Assembly (NCBI GenBank): GCA_963737075.1
Contig: CAVTRI010000002.1
Span: 434,001-498,000 of the forward strand
Direction of reading: 5' to 3'
Origin: CAVTRI01 sp963737075
GTDB taxonomy: Bacteria; Actinomycetota; Acidimicrobiia; Acidimicrobiales; Palsa-688
Length of the DNA: 64,000 bases
The notes below the pieces were generated by a model. It did no database searches. It was not told where the DNA came from and saw only the letters and a program-made list of their open reading frames with translations. Shown in pieces: positions 24,927 to 32,779 of this stretch (positions are counted from its first letter, which is position 1; every line of letters starts with the position of its first letter). Both the position numbers and the translations under genes were made by a program.

Positions 24927-25670
24927 ATGAGTTATGACCTGACCCTGCGGGTGTGGCGGGGCGACCAGAGCGGCGGAGAGTTCAAGGACTACACCGTCGA
25001 GGTCGACGAGGAAGAAGTCGTCCTTGACGCCGTGCACCACGTCCAGGCCCAGCAGGCGGGCGATATGGCAGTGCGCTGGAACTGCAAGGCCGGCAAGTGC
25101 GGGTCGTGCTCGGCGGAGGTCAACGGCCAGCCCCGCCTGATGTGCATGGCCCGCCTGGGGAACTTCCCCAAGGACGAGCCGATCACCCTCACGCCGCTGC
25201 GGACCTTCCCGGTTATCCGGGACCTCGTAACCGACGTGAAGTTCAACTATCGCAAGGCGGAGGAGGTGCCGGCGTTCACGCCGACCAAGGAGCAGCCGCA
25301 GGCGCCGTTCCGGATGGCGCAGGTCGACGTGGAGCGGTCCCAGGAGTTCCGCAAGTGCATCGAGTGCTGGCTCTGCCAGAACACATGCCACGTCATCCGG
25401 GACCATGAGCAAAACAAGCAAGCCTTCTCTGGCCCCCGGTTCTTCATCCGGTACGCGGAGCTGGACATGCACCCCAACGATGCGCTGGACCGCAAGAAAA
25501 TGGTTCAGGAGGAGCGGGGACTCGGCCTGTGCAACATCACCAAATGCTGTACAGAGGTCTGCCCGGAAGGAATCAAGATCACCGACAACGGGATCATCCC
25601 GATGAAGGAACGAGTGGTGGACGTCAAATACGACCCCATCCGTTTCTTCCGCCGCAAACCGAAGACCTGA
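24927..25670 (+). CDS. sdhB: Succinate dehydrogenase iron-sulfur subunit
   Basis: Relays electrons from FAD to the quinone site. 247 residues. The [2Fe-2S] ligands are in CKAGKCGSCSAEV plus the following MC, and the two bacterial ferredoxin clusters in CIECWLCQNTCHV and CNITKCCTEVCPEG. It lies 69 bp after sdhA; the gap contains a small dyad around GGCACAGACCGGTGCC. It is convergent with truA, stop codons 4 bp apart. Confidence 0.94.
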   Translation: MSYDLTLRVWRGDQSGGEFKDYTVEVDEEEVVLDAVHHVQAQQAGDMAVRWNCKAGKCGSCSAEVNGQPRLMCMARLGNFPKDEPITLTPLRTFPVIRDLVTDVKFNYRKAEEVPAFTPTKEQPQAPFRMAQVDVERSQEFRKCIECWLCQNTCHVIRDHEQNKQAFSGPRFFIRYAELDMHPNDALDRKKMVQEERGLGLCNITKCCTEVCPEGIKITDNGIIPMKERVVDVKYDPIRFFRRKPKT

Positions 25671-25674
25671 GCGC

Positions 25675-26406
25675 TCAGGCGTCGTCCCGGAAGCTGACCT
25701 CCCAGAGGCAGAGACCATGCGGCGGAGCCAGGCCGCCCGCCGCACCCCGGTCTTGGGCCCGCAGGATGCCGGACATCTCGCCCGCTCGCCGTTTCCCCGA
25801 ACCGATGTCCACCATCGTCCCCACCAGCGCCCGGACCATCTGCTGGCAGAAGGACGACGCCTCTATCTCGAACTGCAGCAGCCCGCCGCCGAGATCGCTC
25901 CATCCGGCGTCTCGTACCACCCGAACGAGCGATCCGCCATCCGGTGGCCGGCGGCAGAACGACGAAAAGTCGTGCTCGCCGTAAAGCGGGTCGCACGCCA
26001 GGCGCATCGCCGCCAGGTCGAGAGGAGCGGGTACGTGCCACGCGGTCGCAGAGAGAAACGGGTCCGGGAGCGCCGTGTTGAGCACCCGGTATCGGTAGCG
26101 CCGTGCGATCGCCGACCGCCGGGCGTCGAAGCTCTCGCGGACCGTTTCGGCGTCCCGAATCACCACCTCGGGGCGTAGTGCCCGGTTGACCGCCCGGGCG
26201 AGGGCGCCGACGGCAACGTCTTCGCGGGCGTCGAAGCTCACGACCTGCCCCCATGCGTGGACGCCAGCGTCGGTGCGGCCGGCGCACGTCAGCTCGACGG
26301 TGTGACGGAGGTGGCGCTCCAACGCCTTGATCAGCACCCCGGCGACCGTGCGCTGCCCGGGCTGGACCGCGAACCCACGAAACCCTCCGCCGTGGTAGGC
26401 GACCAC
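25675..26406 (-). CDS. truA: tRNA pseudouridine synthase A
   Basis: Makes pseudouridine at positions 38-40 of tRNA anticodon arms. 243 residues with the catalytic Asp46 in CAGRTDAGVHA and C-terminal FCQQMVRALVGTMVDIGSGKR. From GTG 26406 the product begins VVAYHGGGFRG, leaving the first beta strand short; upstream in-frame codons read like more of that strand (TVRVRL), but only a CTG start is available before the rplQ stop. Follows rplQ as in many bacteria. Confidence 0.92.
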   Translation of the reverse strand: MVAYHGGGFRGFAVQPGQRTVAGVLIKALERHLRHTVELTCAGRTDAGVHAWGQVVSFDAREDVAVGALARAVNRALRPEVVIRDAETVRESFDARRSAIARRYRYRVLNTALPDPFLSATAWHVPAPLDLAAMRLACDPLYGEHDFSSFCRRPPDGGSLVRVVRDAGWSDLGGGLLQFEIEASSFCQQMVRALVGTMVDIGSGKRRAGEMSGILRAQDRGAAGGLAPPHGLCLWEVSFRDDA

Positions 26407-26487
26407 AAGCCGGACCCGGACCGTCGGCCCGGACCGGACCAGGGTGGGCGCCTCAGCGCCGGCGTCGACGCTGAAAAGGGTCAGCGG

Positions 26488-26871
26488 CTACCGAACCAGC
26501 TCGATGCGGGCCATCGGCGCGTTGTCGCCGTGGCGAGGCCCCAGTTTGAGGATGCGGGTGTAGCCGCCGGCGCGGTCCACGTATCGCGGCCCGACCTCGT
26601 CGAAAAGCTTCTTGGCCATGTCCTTGTCCCGGATAAAGCTCACCACCTGACGCTCCAGGTGGACGCGCCGCTCCTGGTACTGGTCGGCCTTCTTGGCCTT
26701 GGTGATGCACTTTTCGACGACGGGTCGCAGCGCTTTCGCTTTGGCTTCGGTGGTGACGATGGCCTCGGCCGCGATGAACGACGCCACCAGGTTGCCCATC
26801 ATCGCCTTCTGGTGGGCGGCGTTGGCGCCGAAGCGCGGGCCTTTCCTTGGGCGGGCGGGGACGCCGGACAT
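26488..26871 (-). CDS. rplQ: Ribosomal protein L17 (bL17)
   Basis: 127 residues from ATG 26871, preceded by AGGGAGG. Begins MSGVPARPRKGPRFGANAAHQ with the conserved LVASFIAAEAIVTTEAKAKALRPVVEKCI region; ends ARIELVR. It follows rpoA by 7 bp at the end of the alpha operon. A longer in-frame extension into rpoA is rejected. Confidence 0.97.
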   Translation of the reverse strand: MSGVPARPRKGPRFGANAAHQKAMMGNLVASFIAAEAIVTTEAKAKALRPVVEKCITKAKKADQYQERRVHLERQVVSFIRDKDMAKKLFDEVGPRYVDRAGGYTRILKLGPRHGDNAPMARIELVR

Positions 26872-26878
26872 GGCCTCC

Positions 26879-27820
26879 CTACCCCTCTCGGGTCCGCAGG
26901 GAGAGGCCCCGCTCGTCGAGCTTCTGCAGCACCTCGTCGAGGGACTTCTGGCCGAAGTTGGTGATGGCCAGCAGGTCGTCCTCGGTCTTCTGCACCAGCT
27001 CGCCGACGGTGTTGACCTGCGCCCGCTTGAGGCAGTTGCGGGGGCGCTCGGACAGGTCGAGATCCTCGATCGGAAGATCCAGATCGGGAGAGCCGCTGGT
27101 TGCCGAGCCCACATCGCCCAGCTCGAGGCCCTGGGGCGTCTCGCTCATGTCGGCCACCAGGCTGACCAGGCTGCGCAGGGTGTCGCCCGCGGAAGCGAGG
27201 GCCTCGCGCGGCGAGATCGAGCCGTCGGTGGTGATGTCGAGCACCACGCGGTCGTAGTTGGTCGACTGCTCCACCCGGGTGGGCTCAACGGAGAACGCCA
27301 CCAGCCGGATGGGTGAGAAGATCGAGTCGACGGGGATCACCCCGATCGTCGAGGTGGTCTTGTTGCGGTCCGATGAGCTGTAACCGCGGCCCCGCTCGAC
27401 GGTCAGGTCAGCCGCCATCCGGCCCTTGCTGTTGAGGGTGGCGATCACCAGGTCCGGGTTGAGCACCTCGACGTCGCTGGTGGCGTTGATGTCGGCCGCG
27501 GTCACCGTCGCCGGGCCTCGGACGTCAATGCGCAGGGTGACCGGCTCGTCGGTGTACGAGCGCAGGACGACGTCCTTGATGTTGAGGATGATGTCGGTGA
27601 CGTCCTCTTTGACACCGGGAAGGGTTGTGAACTCGTGGAGCGCCTCGTCGAACCGGACCTGGGTGATGGCGGCGCCGGGGATGGACGACAGCAGCGTGCG
27701 CCGCAGCGACACGCCCAGGGTATGGCCGAAGCCGGGGTCGAGCGGGCCGATGGCGAAGCGCTGCCGGTTGACTTCCTCCTCCCCTAGGGGCTCGACGGTC
27801 GGACGTTGGATGATCAGCAT
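26879..27820 (-). CDS. rpoA: RNA polymerase alpha subunit
   Basis: 313 residues from ATG 27820, chosen because AGGAAG is 8 bases upstream whereas GTG 27826 would be only 2 bases away. The N-terminal dimerisation domain (GFGHTLGVSLRRTLLSSIPGAAI) and C-terminal DNA-binding domain (LDLSERPRNCLKRAQVNTVGEL, FGQKSLDEVLQKL) are complete. It assembles the beta and beta-prime subunits and contacts activators and UP elements. Confidence 0.97.
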   Translation of the reverse strand: MLIIQRPTVEPLGEEEVNRQRFAIGPLDPGFGHTLGVSLRRTLLSSIPGAAITQVRFDEALHEFTTLPGVKEDVTDIILNIKDVVLRSYTDEPVTLRIDVRGPATVTAADINATSDVEVLNPDLVIATLNSKGRMAADLTVERGRGYSSSDRNKTTSTIGVIPVDSIFSPIRLVAFSVEPTRVEQSTNYDRVVLDITTDGSISPREALASAGDTLRSLVSLVADMSETPQGLELGDVGSATSGSPDLDLPIEDLDLSERPRNCLKRAQVNTVGELVQKTEDDLLAITNFGQKSLDEVLQKLDERGLSLRTREG

Positions 27821-27842
27821 TGGCACAGCTTCCTGGTTGGGA

Positions 27843-28469
27843 TTACTTGGAGTACTTCTCGACGATCAGAGACTCGCGGACAGGGACATCGATGTGCTCC
27901 CGCATCGGGAGCTCGTAGACGGTCACCTGGTAGCCCTCGTTTGAGGTCTCGAGCCACGGCGGGACCTGGCGCCCGCTGGTATCGAGGTTGTGGCGGACGA
28001 CGATCATCTGGCGGCCCTTCTCCCGCAATGAGATCACGTCGCCTTTGCGCACCCGGTAGCTGGGGATCGTCACCCGCTTGCCGTTGACGTCGACGTGGCC
28101 GTGGCAGACCAACTGGCGGGCCTGCGATCGGCTGATCCCCCACCCGGCCCGGTACACCACGTTGTCGAGGCGCAGCTCCAGCATCCGCAGCAGGTTCTCC
28201 CCGGTGATGCCCTGCTGGCGGTTGGCCTCGTCGTACAGGTTGTGAAACGGCTTCTCCAACACGCCGTAGATGCGCCGGGCCTTCTGCTTCTCGCGCAGCT
28301 GGGCCAGGTACTCCGACCCCTGCCGCATGCGGTCCCGGCCGTGTTCGCCGGGCGGGTACGGGCGGCGCTCGATGGGGCACTTCATCGAGTCGCACTTGGC
28401 GCCCTTCAGGAACAGCTTCATCTTCTCCCGGCGGCAGAGCCGGCAGACCGGTCCGGTATAGCGGGCCAC
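27843..28469 (-). CDS. rpsD: Ribosomal protein S4 (uS4), zinc-binding form
   Basis: 208 residues. The N-terminus keeps a zinc-type cysteine set (CRLC and CDSMKC), the C-plus form of S4. The S4 RNA-binding domain includes LDNVVYRAGWGISRSQARQLV and HGHVDVNGKRVTIPSYRV. Primary 16S assembly protein. 22 bp upstream of rpoA and 9 bp after rpsK. Confidence 0.97.
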   Translation of the reverse strand: MARYTGPVCRLCRREKMKLFLKGAKCDSMKCPIERRPYPPGEHGRDRMRQGSEYLAQLREKQKARRIYGVLEKPFHNLYDEANRQQGITGENLLRMLELRLDNVVYRAGWGISRSQARQLVCHGHVDVNGKRVTIPSYRVRKGDVISLREKGRQMIVVRHNLDTSGRQVPPWLETSNEGYQVTVYELPMREHIDVPVRESLIVEKYSK

Positions 28470-28478
28470 GTCTCTCTC

Positions 28479-28877
28479 CTAGACCCGGCGCCGCTTCTTG
28501 GGGCGGCAGCCGTTGTGAGGGATGGGGGTCACGTCCTTGATGCCGGCCACCTCGATTCCGGTGTTCATGAGCGAACGGATGGCGGTCTCCCTGCCGGAGC
28601 CCGGGCCCTTGACCAGGACGTCCACCTTGCGGACCCCGTGCTCCATGGCCCGGCGGGCGCACGCCTCGGCAGCCAGCTGGGCGGCGAATGGCGTCGACTT
28701 CCGGGAACCCTTGAAGCCGACGTTGCCGGCCGATGCCCATGCCAGGACGTTGCCGTCGGGATCGCTGATCGACACGATCGTGTTGTTGAACGAGCTCTTG
28801 ATGTGCGCCACCCCGTAGGCGACGTTCTTCCGCTCTCGGCGGCGGGGGCGGCGACCGCCCGGCTTCGGTTTGGCCAT
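28479..28877 (-). CDS. rpsK: Ribosomal protein S11 (uS11)
   Basis: 132 residues with a basic N-terminus (KPKPGGRRPRRRERKNVAYG), the HIKSSFNNTIVSISDPDGNV core and the C-terminal PHNGCRPKKRRRV typical of S11. It sits on the 30S platform next to the mRNA exit. 32 bp after rpsM. Confidence 0.97.
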   Translation of the reverse strand: MAKPKPGGRRPRRRERKNVAYGVAHIKSSFNNTIVSISDPDGNVLAWASAGNVGFKGSRKSTPFAAQLAAEACARRAMEHGVRKVDVLVKGPGSGRETAIRSLMNTGIEVAGIKDVTPIPHNGCRPKKRRRV

Positions 28878-28909
28878 CGTGGGTTAAATCTGCTCCCTCA
28901 GCCTCGTCA

Positions 28910-29290
28910 TCAGTGCTTGCGGACCTTCTTCTTGCCGGCCACGGTCTTCTTCGGGCCCTTGCGGGTCCGGGCGTTCGTGTGCGTGCGCTGCCCCCGCACG
29001 GGAAGGCCCCGGCGGTGGCGGACGCCCTGGTAGGAGCCGATCTCCATCTTCCGCTTGATGTCGGTGGAGACGTCCCGCCGCAGATCGCCCTCGACCTTCA
29101 GGTTGGTGTCGATCCAGCTCCGCAGCCGCACGATCTCTTCGTCAGTGAGGTCCCGCACCCGGGTGCCCCGGTCGATGTCGGTCGCATCGCAGACCCGATG
29201 GGCCGCAGTGCGGCCGATGCCGTAGATATACGTGAGGGAGATCTCAAGTCGCTTCTCGCGGGGGATGTCGACGCCGGCAATACGTGCCAT
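28910..29290 (-). CDS. rpsM: Ribosomal protein S13 (uS13)
   Basis: 126 residues, MARIAGVDIPREKRLEISLT at the N-terminus, GSYQGVRHRRGLPVRGQRTH and a basic tail (RKGPKKTVAGKKKVRKH). It contacts the P-site tRNA and the 50S subunit. An 88-bp gap to rpmJ is partly filled by a copy of the rpmJ 3' end. Confidence 0.97.
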   Translation of the reverse strand: MARIAGVDIPREKRLEISLTYIYGIGRTAAHRVCDATDIDRGTRVRDLTDEEIVRLRSWIDTNLKVEGDLRRDVSTDIKRKMEIGSYQGVRHRRGLPVRGQRTHTNARTRKGPKKTVAGKKKVRKH

Positions 29291-29307
29291 CAGAATCTCG
29301 CTTCCTC

Positions 29308-29421
29308 TCAGCCTTGCCGCTGCTTGTGATGGTCGGTGTTGAGTGTCACAGGGTGCAGATCACCTTTCGCGCTTGTGCTCAGCCCTGCCGCTGCTTGTGA
29401 CGGGGATTTGTGCAGATCACC
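29308..29421. repeat. Duplicated 3' end of rpmJ
   Basis: TCAGCCTTGCCGCTGCTTGT and its next five bases at 29308-29332 repeat the last codons and stop of rpmJ at 29379-29403 (23 of 25 positions). A second shared block TGCAGATCACC occurs at 29354-29364 and 29411-29421, with different spacing. Reading the minus strand, a degenerate copy of the L36 tail follows the true stop. Confidence 0.8.
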
Positions 29422-29492
29422 ATGACCCGCCCGTGCCGGCGGATCACCTTGCAGTGCTCACAGATCGGTTTGACGCTGGGACGGACTTTCAC
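29379..29492 (-). CDS. rpmJ: Ribosomal protein L36 (bL36), zinc type
   Basis: 37 residues from GTG 29492 with CAGGAG 9 bases upstream. The zinc ribbon ligands are in CEHC, the later Cys of VICTN and His of NPRH, the standard C-plus L36 pattern. Large-subunit protein. infA, usually just upstream, is absent; instead there is a 241-bp gap to map with an inverted repeat. Confidence 0.95.
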   Translation of the reverse strand: MKVRPSVKPICEHCKVIRRHGRVMVICTNPRHKQRQG

Positions 29493-29639
29493 GACGGGCT
29501 CCTGAGCCTCAGGACATACCTTTCGGAGGGACTTACCTTCGGGAGGGCGCCCTGAGCCGCGCGAGAGCGCGCCAGGGCCGGCGAACCAGCATAGTGCACC
29601 GCCAGATTTCCCGCGAGCGCGCCTAGCGGGCCGGCCAGA

Positions 29640-29720
29640 AACTCGACGCCGGAAACTCGGCGATGAAAACACCCATTAGTCCCGAGACGTGAGCAAACAG
29701 CGAGTTTCCGGCGCCGAGTT
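29640..29720. repeat. 20-bp inverted repeat between map and rpmJ
   Basis: The arms are 29640-29659 (AACTCGACGCCGGAAACTCG) and 29701-29720, which pair with one mismatch across a 41-bp loop. The outer flanks GGGCCGGCC and GGCGGCCC extend the pairing imperfectly. It occupies the site where infA is normally found. It may be a terminator after map or a small mobile repeat. Confidence 0.8.
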
Positions 29721-29733
29721 CGCAGGCGGCCCA

Positions 29734-30492
29734 CTAGTCGGGCAGCGTGAGCACCTCGGGCCCGTCATCGGTGACCGCGATCGTGTGCTCGAAGTGGGCA
29801 GACAGGCGCCCGTCGGCGGTTACGACCCCCCAGCCGTCGTCGAGCACCCGGGTCTCAGGGCCACCAGCGTTCACCATTGGCTCGACGGCGAGCACCATCC
29901 CCGTCTTGAGCTTGGGCCCGGGCCGGCCGGGCCAGTAGTTCGGAACCTGCGGGTCCTCGTGCATGGCGGTGCCGATCCCGTGCCCGACGTACTCTCGCAC
30001 GACCGAAAACCCGGCACCCTCCGCTACCGTCTGCACCGCCAGGCCGATGTCGTGCAACCGGTGGCCGTCGCGGATCTGCTCGATCCCGGCCCAGAGGGCG
30101 TCTTCGGTGACCCGCAGCAGCTTGTCCGCCTCCGGGGTGACCTCTCCGATCGCCATTGTGAAGGCGGCGTCGCCGTGGTAGCCCTCGACGATCGCCCCAC
30201 AGTCGATGGACAGGATGTCACCCTCCTGCAGGCGATAGGAGCCCGGGATGCCGTGCACGATCATGTCGTTGGGGGAGGTGCAGATCACGGCCGGAAACCC
30301 GTGGTAGCCGAGGAAGTTGGACCGGGCGCCGCGGCGGGCTAACACGTCGCGGGCGACCTGGTCGAGCTCCGCGGTTGTCACGCCGGGTGCGGCCGCGGCC
30401 CGGGTCGCGGCGTGCATCTCCGCCACGACCCGGCCGGCCTTACGCATCTTGGCGATCTCTTCCCTGCTGCGACGCACCACTCCATTGAACAC
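29734..30492 (-). CDS. map: Methionine aminopeptidase, type I
   Basis: Removes N-terminal methionine. About 252 residues from GTG 30492; GTG 30480 or 30477 (VRRSREEIAKM) are equally plausible, and no start has a good ribosome binding site. Metal ligands are visible in SIDCGAIVEGYHGDAA (two Asp), VGHGIG (His), MVLAVEPM (Glu) and SAHFEHTIAV (Glu). The open frame further upstream runs through inverted repeats and is not considered coding. Separated from adk by an acyl-CoA dehydrogenase gene. Confidence 0.93.
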   Translation of the reverse strand: MFNGVVRRSREEIAKMRKAGRVVAEMHAATRAAAAPGVTTAELDQVARDVLARRGARSNFLGYHGFPAVICTSPNDMIVHGIPGSYRLQEGDILSIDCGAIVEGYHGDAAFTMAIGEVTPEADKLLRVTEDALWAGIEQIRDGHRLHDIGLAVQTVAEGAGFSVVREYVGHGIGTAMHEDPQVPNYWPGRPGPKLKTGMVLAVEPMVNAGGPETRVLDDGWGVVTADGRLSAHFEHTIAVTDDGPEVLTLPD

Positions 30493-30720
30493 CGTCCGCC
30501 GCCGCTCGCGAATACGGCGCGGCTCGCGGACACGGCGCGGTCCGGGGCGCCGCGTCGCGATACGGCACGACTCGCGGCACCAAGCGAGCTTCGACGAGTT
30601 TGCACGCTCGTCCTGGAACCTCCCCGACAAATCGCGCGTATGCGCGCGATTTGTCGTGGAAGTTCGGGCCGACCGGCGAACTACTCGTCGAAGTTCGCCA
30701 CCTTCCGCGACAAAACCGCT
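30493..30720. repeat. Repeat-rich gap with a concentric inverted repeat
   Basis: 30616-30665 folds into a 25-bp stem (GAACCTCCCCGACAAATCGC pairing with its complement, two mismatches) around centre 30640. Outer arms CTTCGACGAGT (30589-30599) and ACTCGTCGAAG (30683-30693) are perfect and share the same centre, so 105 bp form one nested dyad. From 30500 to 30580 there are also three imperfect copies of a CTCGCG-ATACGGC motif. The gap separates the acyl-CoA dehydrogenase stop from map. Confidence 0.85.
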
Positions 30721-31944
30721 TTACATCCGGAAGTCGGGATCGTGTTTGCGGATTTCCCGCCGGGCGATGGTCATCTTGTGCACCTCGTCCGGCCCGTCGG
30801 CGATGCGCAGCGTCCGGGCGTGGGCGTACATCTCCGCCAGCGGGAAGAACTGCGTCACGCCGGCGCCGCCGTACACCTGGATGGCCCGGTCGATCACCCG
30901 GAGGGCCATGTTGGGCACCGCCACCTTGATCCCGGAGATCTCGGTGGCCGCCGCCTTGTTGCCGATGGTGTCCATCAGGTGGGCGGTTCGCAGCACGTAC
31001 TCGCGATGCATGTCGATGTCGATGCGCGACTCGGCGATCCAGTCCTGGACCAGGCCCTTCTGGGCCACGGACGTCCCGAACGTCGCCCGGGTGAGGGCCC
31101 GCTCGACGAGCAGGCCGAGCGCCCGCTCGGCGACGCCGATCGTCCGCATGCAGTGGTGGATGCGCCCGGGACCGAGCCGGGCCTGGGAGATGGCAAACCC
31201 GCCTCCCTCGTCGCCCAGCAGGTGATCGGCGGGGACCCGGACGTTTTCGTAGATGAGCTCCGGGTGGCCGCCGTGCTCGACGTACCCGAACACGTGTGGG
31301 GTGCGGCCCACCGTGAGCCCCTTGGCGTCCTTGGGCACCACGATCATCGACTGCTGCCGGTGAGGCGACGCGCCCGGATTGGTCTTGCCCATCACGACGA
31401 GCACTTTGCAGCGCTCCGACAGGGCGCCGGAGCTGAACCATTTGCGCCCGTTGAGCACGTAGTCGTCGCCGTCGCGCTCGATCCGCAGGCCGATGTTGGT
31501 GGCGTCGGAGGAGGCCACGTCGGGCTCGGTCATCGAAAACGCGGAACGGATCTCGCCCTCCAGAAGCGGCGCCAGCCAATCCCGCTTCACCCGCTCGGAG
31601 CCGTACATGTTGAGAATTTCCATGTTGCCGGTGTCGGGCGCGGAGCAATTGAGCACCTCGGACGCAAACGAGACCTTGCCGAGCTGCTCCGAAATGGGGG
31701 CGTAGTCGAGGTTGGACAGCTTCGTGCCGGGGGCGTCAGGTGCCATGTGGGGCAGGAACAGGTTCCACAGGCCTCGTTCCCGGGCGGCCGCCTTCAGCTT
31801 GTCCATGACCGGCGGGTACCCGTCGGGGCCGACGTCGGCTCGCTCTTCTTCGTACGCCTGCTCGTTGGGATAGATGTGGTCGTCCATGAAGCGACGGACT
31901 TCATCCTGCAAGGCGATTCCGGTGTCGCTGAACTGGTAGGGCAT
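30721..31944 (-). CDS. Acyl-CoA dehydrogenase family protein
   Basis: A 407-residue FAD enzyme that introduces a double bond into an acyl-CoA. ATG 31944 has AGGGGAG 10 bases upstream. The middle domain shows FSMTEPDVASSDATNIGLRI (FAD/substrate loop), and the C-terminal helical domain contains RATFG and QVYGGAGVTQFFPLAEMYAH, where the fold binds FAD. RIADGPDEVHKMTIARREI is typical of the ACAD10/11-like branch. It is an unusual passenger between adk and map, same strand, and does not belong to the translation cluster elsewhere. Confidence 0.92.
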   Translation of the reverse strand: MPYQFSDTGIALQDEVRRFMDDHIYPNEQAYEEERADVGPDGYPPVMDKLKAAARERGLWNLFLPHMAPDAPGTKLSNLDYAPISEQLGKVSFASEVLNCSAPDTGNMEILNMYGSERVKRDWLAPLLEGEIRSAFSMTEPDVASSDATNIGLRIERDGDDYVLNGRKWFSSGALSERCKVLVVMGKTNPGASPHRQQSMIVVPKDAKGLTVGRTPHVFGYVEHGGHPELIYENVRVPADHLLGDEGGGFAISQARLGPGRIHHCMRTIGVAERALGLLVERALTRATFGTSVAQKGLVQDWIAESRIDIDMHREYVLRTAHLMDTIGNKAAATEISGIKVAVPNMALRVIDRAIQVYGGAGVTQFFPLAEMYAHARTLRIADGPDEVHKMTIARREIRKHDPDFRM

Positions 31945-31984
31945 CTGCGGCAAACTCCCCTCGACGCGCGGGTGACGTGCAGTT

Positions 31985-32055
31985 CAGCACGCTACTGCGA
32001 AGATCCGCCGGCCGGAAAGGTGCCGGCACCCGGCACGCAGCGTGCTACTGCGAAG
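31985..32055. repeat. Duplicated 3' end of adk
   Basis: CAGCACGCTACTGCGAAG at 31985-32002 repeats CAGCGTGCTACTGCGAAG at 32038-32055 (16 of 18), which contains the adk stop TAG. The 53-bp offset segment includes a GCCGGC-rich dyad (GGTGCCGGCACC near 32020). Confidence 0.7.
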
Positions 32056-32779
32056 GCCCGCTCGCCGAAGACCGCCACGACGCAGACTGCGTCGCTTGGG
32101 CACGCAGGACGTCAGCCGCCGCCTTGCGCCGGTCCACGGCGGCTACCACCCGATCGGTCACCTCGTCGGGGGTGCCGAGCCCGTCGATCGTTTCGAGCAA
32201 GCCCTCGCGCGAGTAGTAGTCGATCAGGGGTGCCGTCTCCGTCTCGTACAGCTCGAGGCGCCGGTGTATGGCCGCCTCGGTGTCGTCCTCGCGCTGCACG
32301 ACTTCGCCGCCGCACACGTCGCAAATCCCTCTGATCCGTGGGGGGTTGTCGACGACGCTGTAGTTGGTGCCGCAGTCCACGCACACCCGTCGGCTGGCCA
32401 ACCGGCGCCGCACGCTCTCGGTTTCGAGCTCCAGGTCAATCACCAGATCGAGGCTCGTCGGCGACAACAGCTCGCCGAGCGCCTTCGCTTGGTAGACGGT
32501 ACGGGGGAACCCGTCGAGCACGAAGCCCCGGTGGCTCGCGTTGTCCCGGGTCAGCCGCTCCTGAACCAGTCCGACGACGATGTCGTCTGGCACCAGGTCT
32601 CCGGCGTCGAGGTACTGGCTGGCCTTCTTCCCCATCTCTGAGCGCGATCGCACAGCGGCGCGGAACATGTCCCCGGTCGAGATGTGCGGCACCACGTAGT
32701 GGTGTGACAGCCGGACCGCCTGGGTGCCTTTCCCTGCGCCTTGCTTTCCGAGGACGATGAGCCTCGCTCCCGGGGTCAC
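32045..32779 (-). CDS. adk: Adenylate kinase with zinc LID
   Basis: Interconverts AMP, ADP and ATP. 244 residues, longer than the about 215 usual, because of an Ala/Ser-rich C-terminal tail (RKAAADVLRAQATQSASWRS). P-loop GKQGAGKGTQ, note Lys in place of the usual Pro; NMP site HISTGDMFR; DGFPRT; and a Cys4 zinc LID (CVDCGTNY, CDVCGG). GTG start directly after the secY TAG. Its last codons are repeated 53 bp downstream. Confidence 0.95.
   Translation of the reverse strand: MTPGARLIVLGKQGAGKGTQAVRLSHHYVVPHISTGDMFRAAVRSRSEMGKKASQYLDAGDLVPDDIVVGLVQERLTRDNASHRGFVLDGFPRTVYQAKALGELLSPTSLDLVIDLELETESVRRRLASRRVCVDCGTNYSVVDNPPRIRGICDVCGGEVVQREDDTEAAIHRRLELYETETAPLIDYYSREGLLETIDGLGTPDEVTDRVVAAVDRRKAAADVLRAQATQSASWRSSASGPSQ

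Noticed and set aside
29489..29734. Candidate infA between map and rpmJ
   Set aside because: The translated product has no IF-1 features (no OB-fold pattern) and is made of the inverted-repeat sequence.
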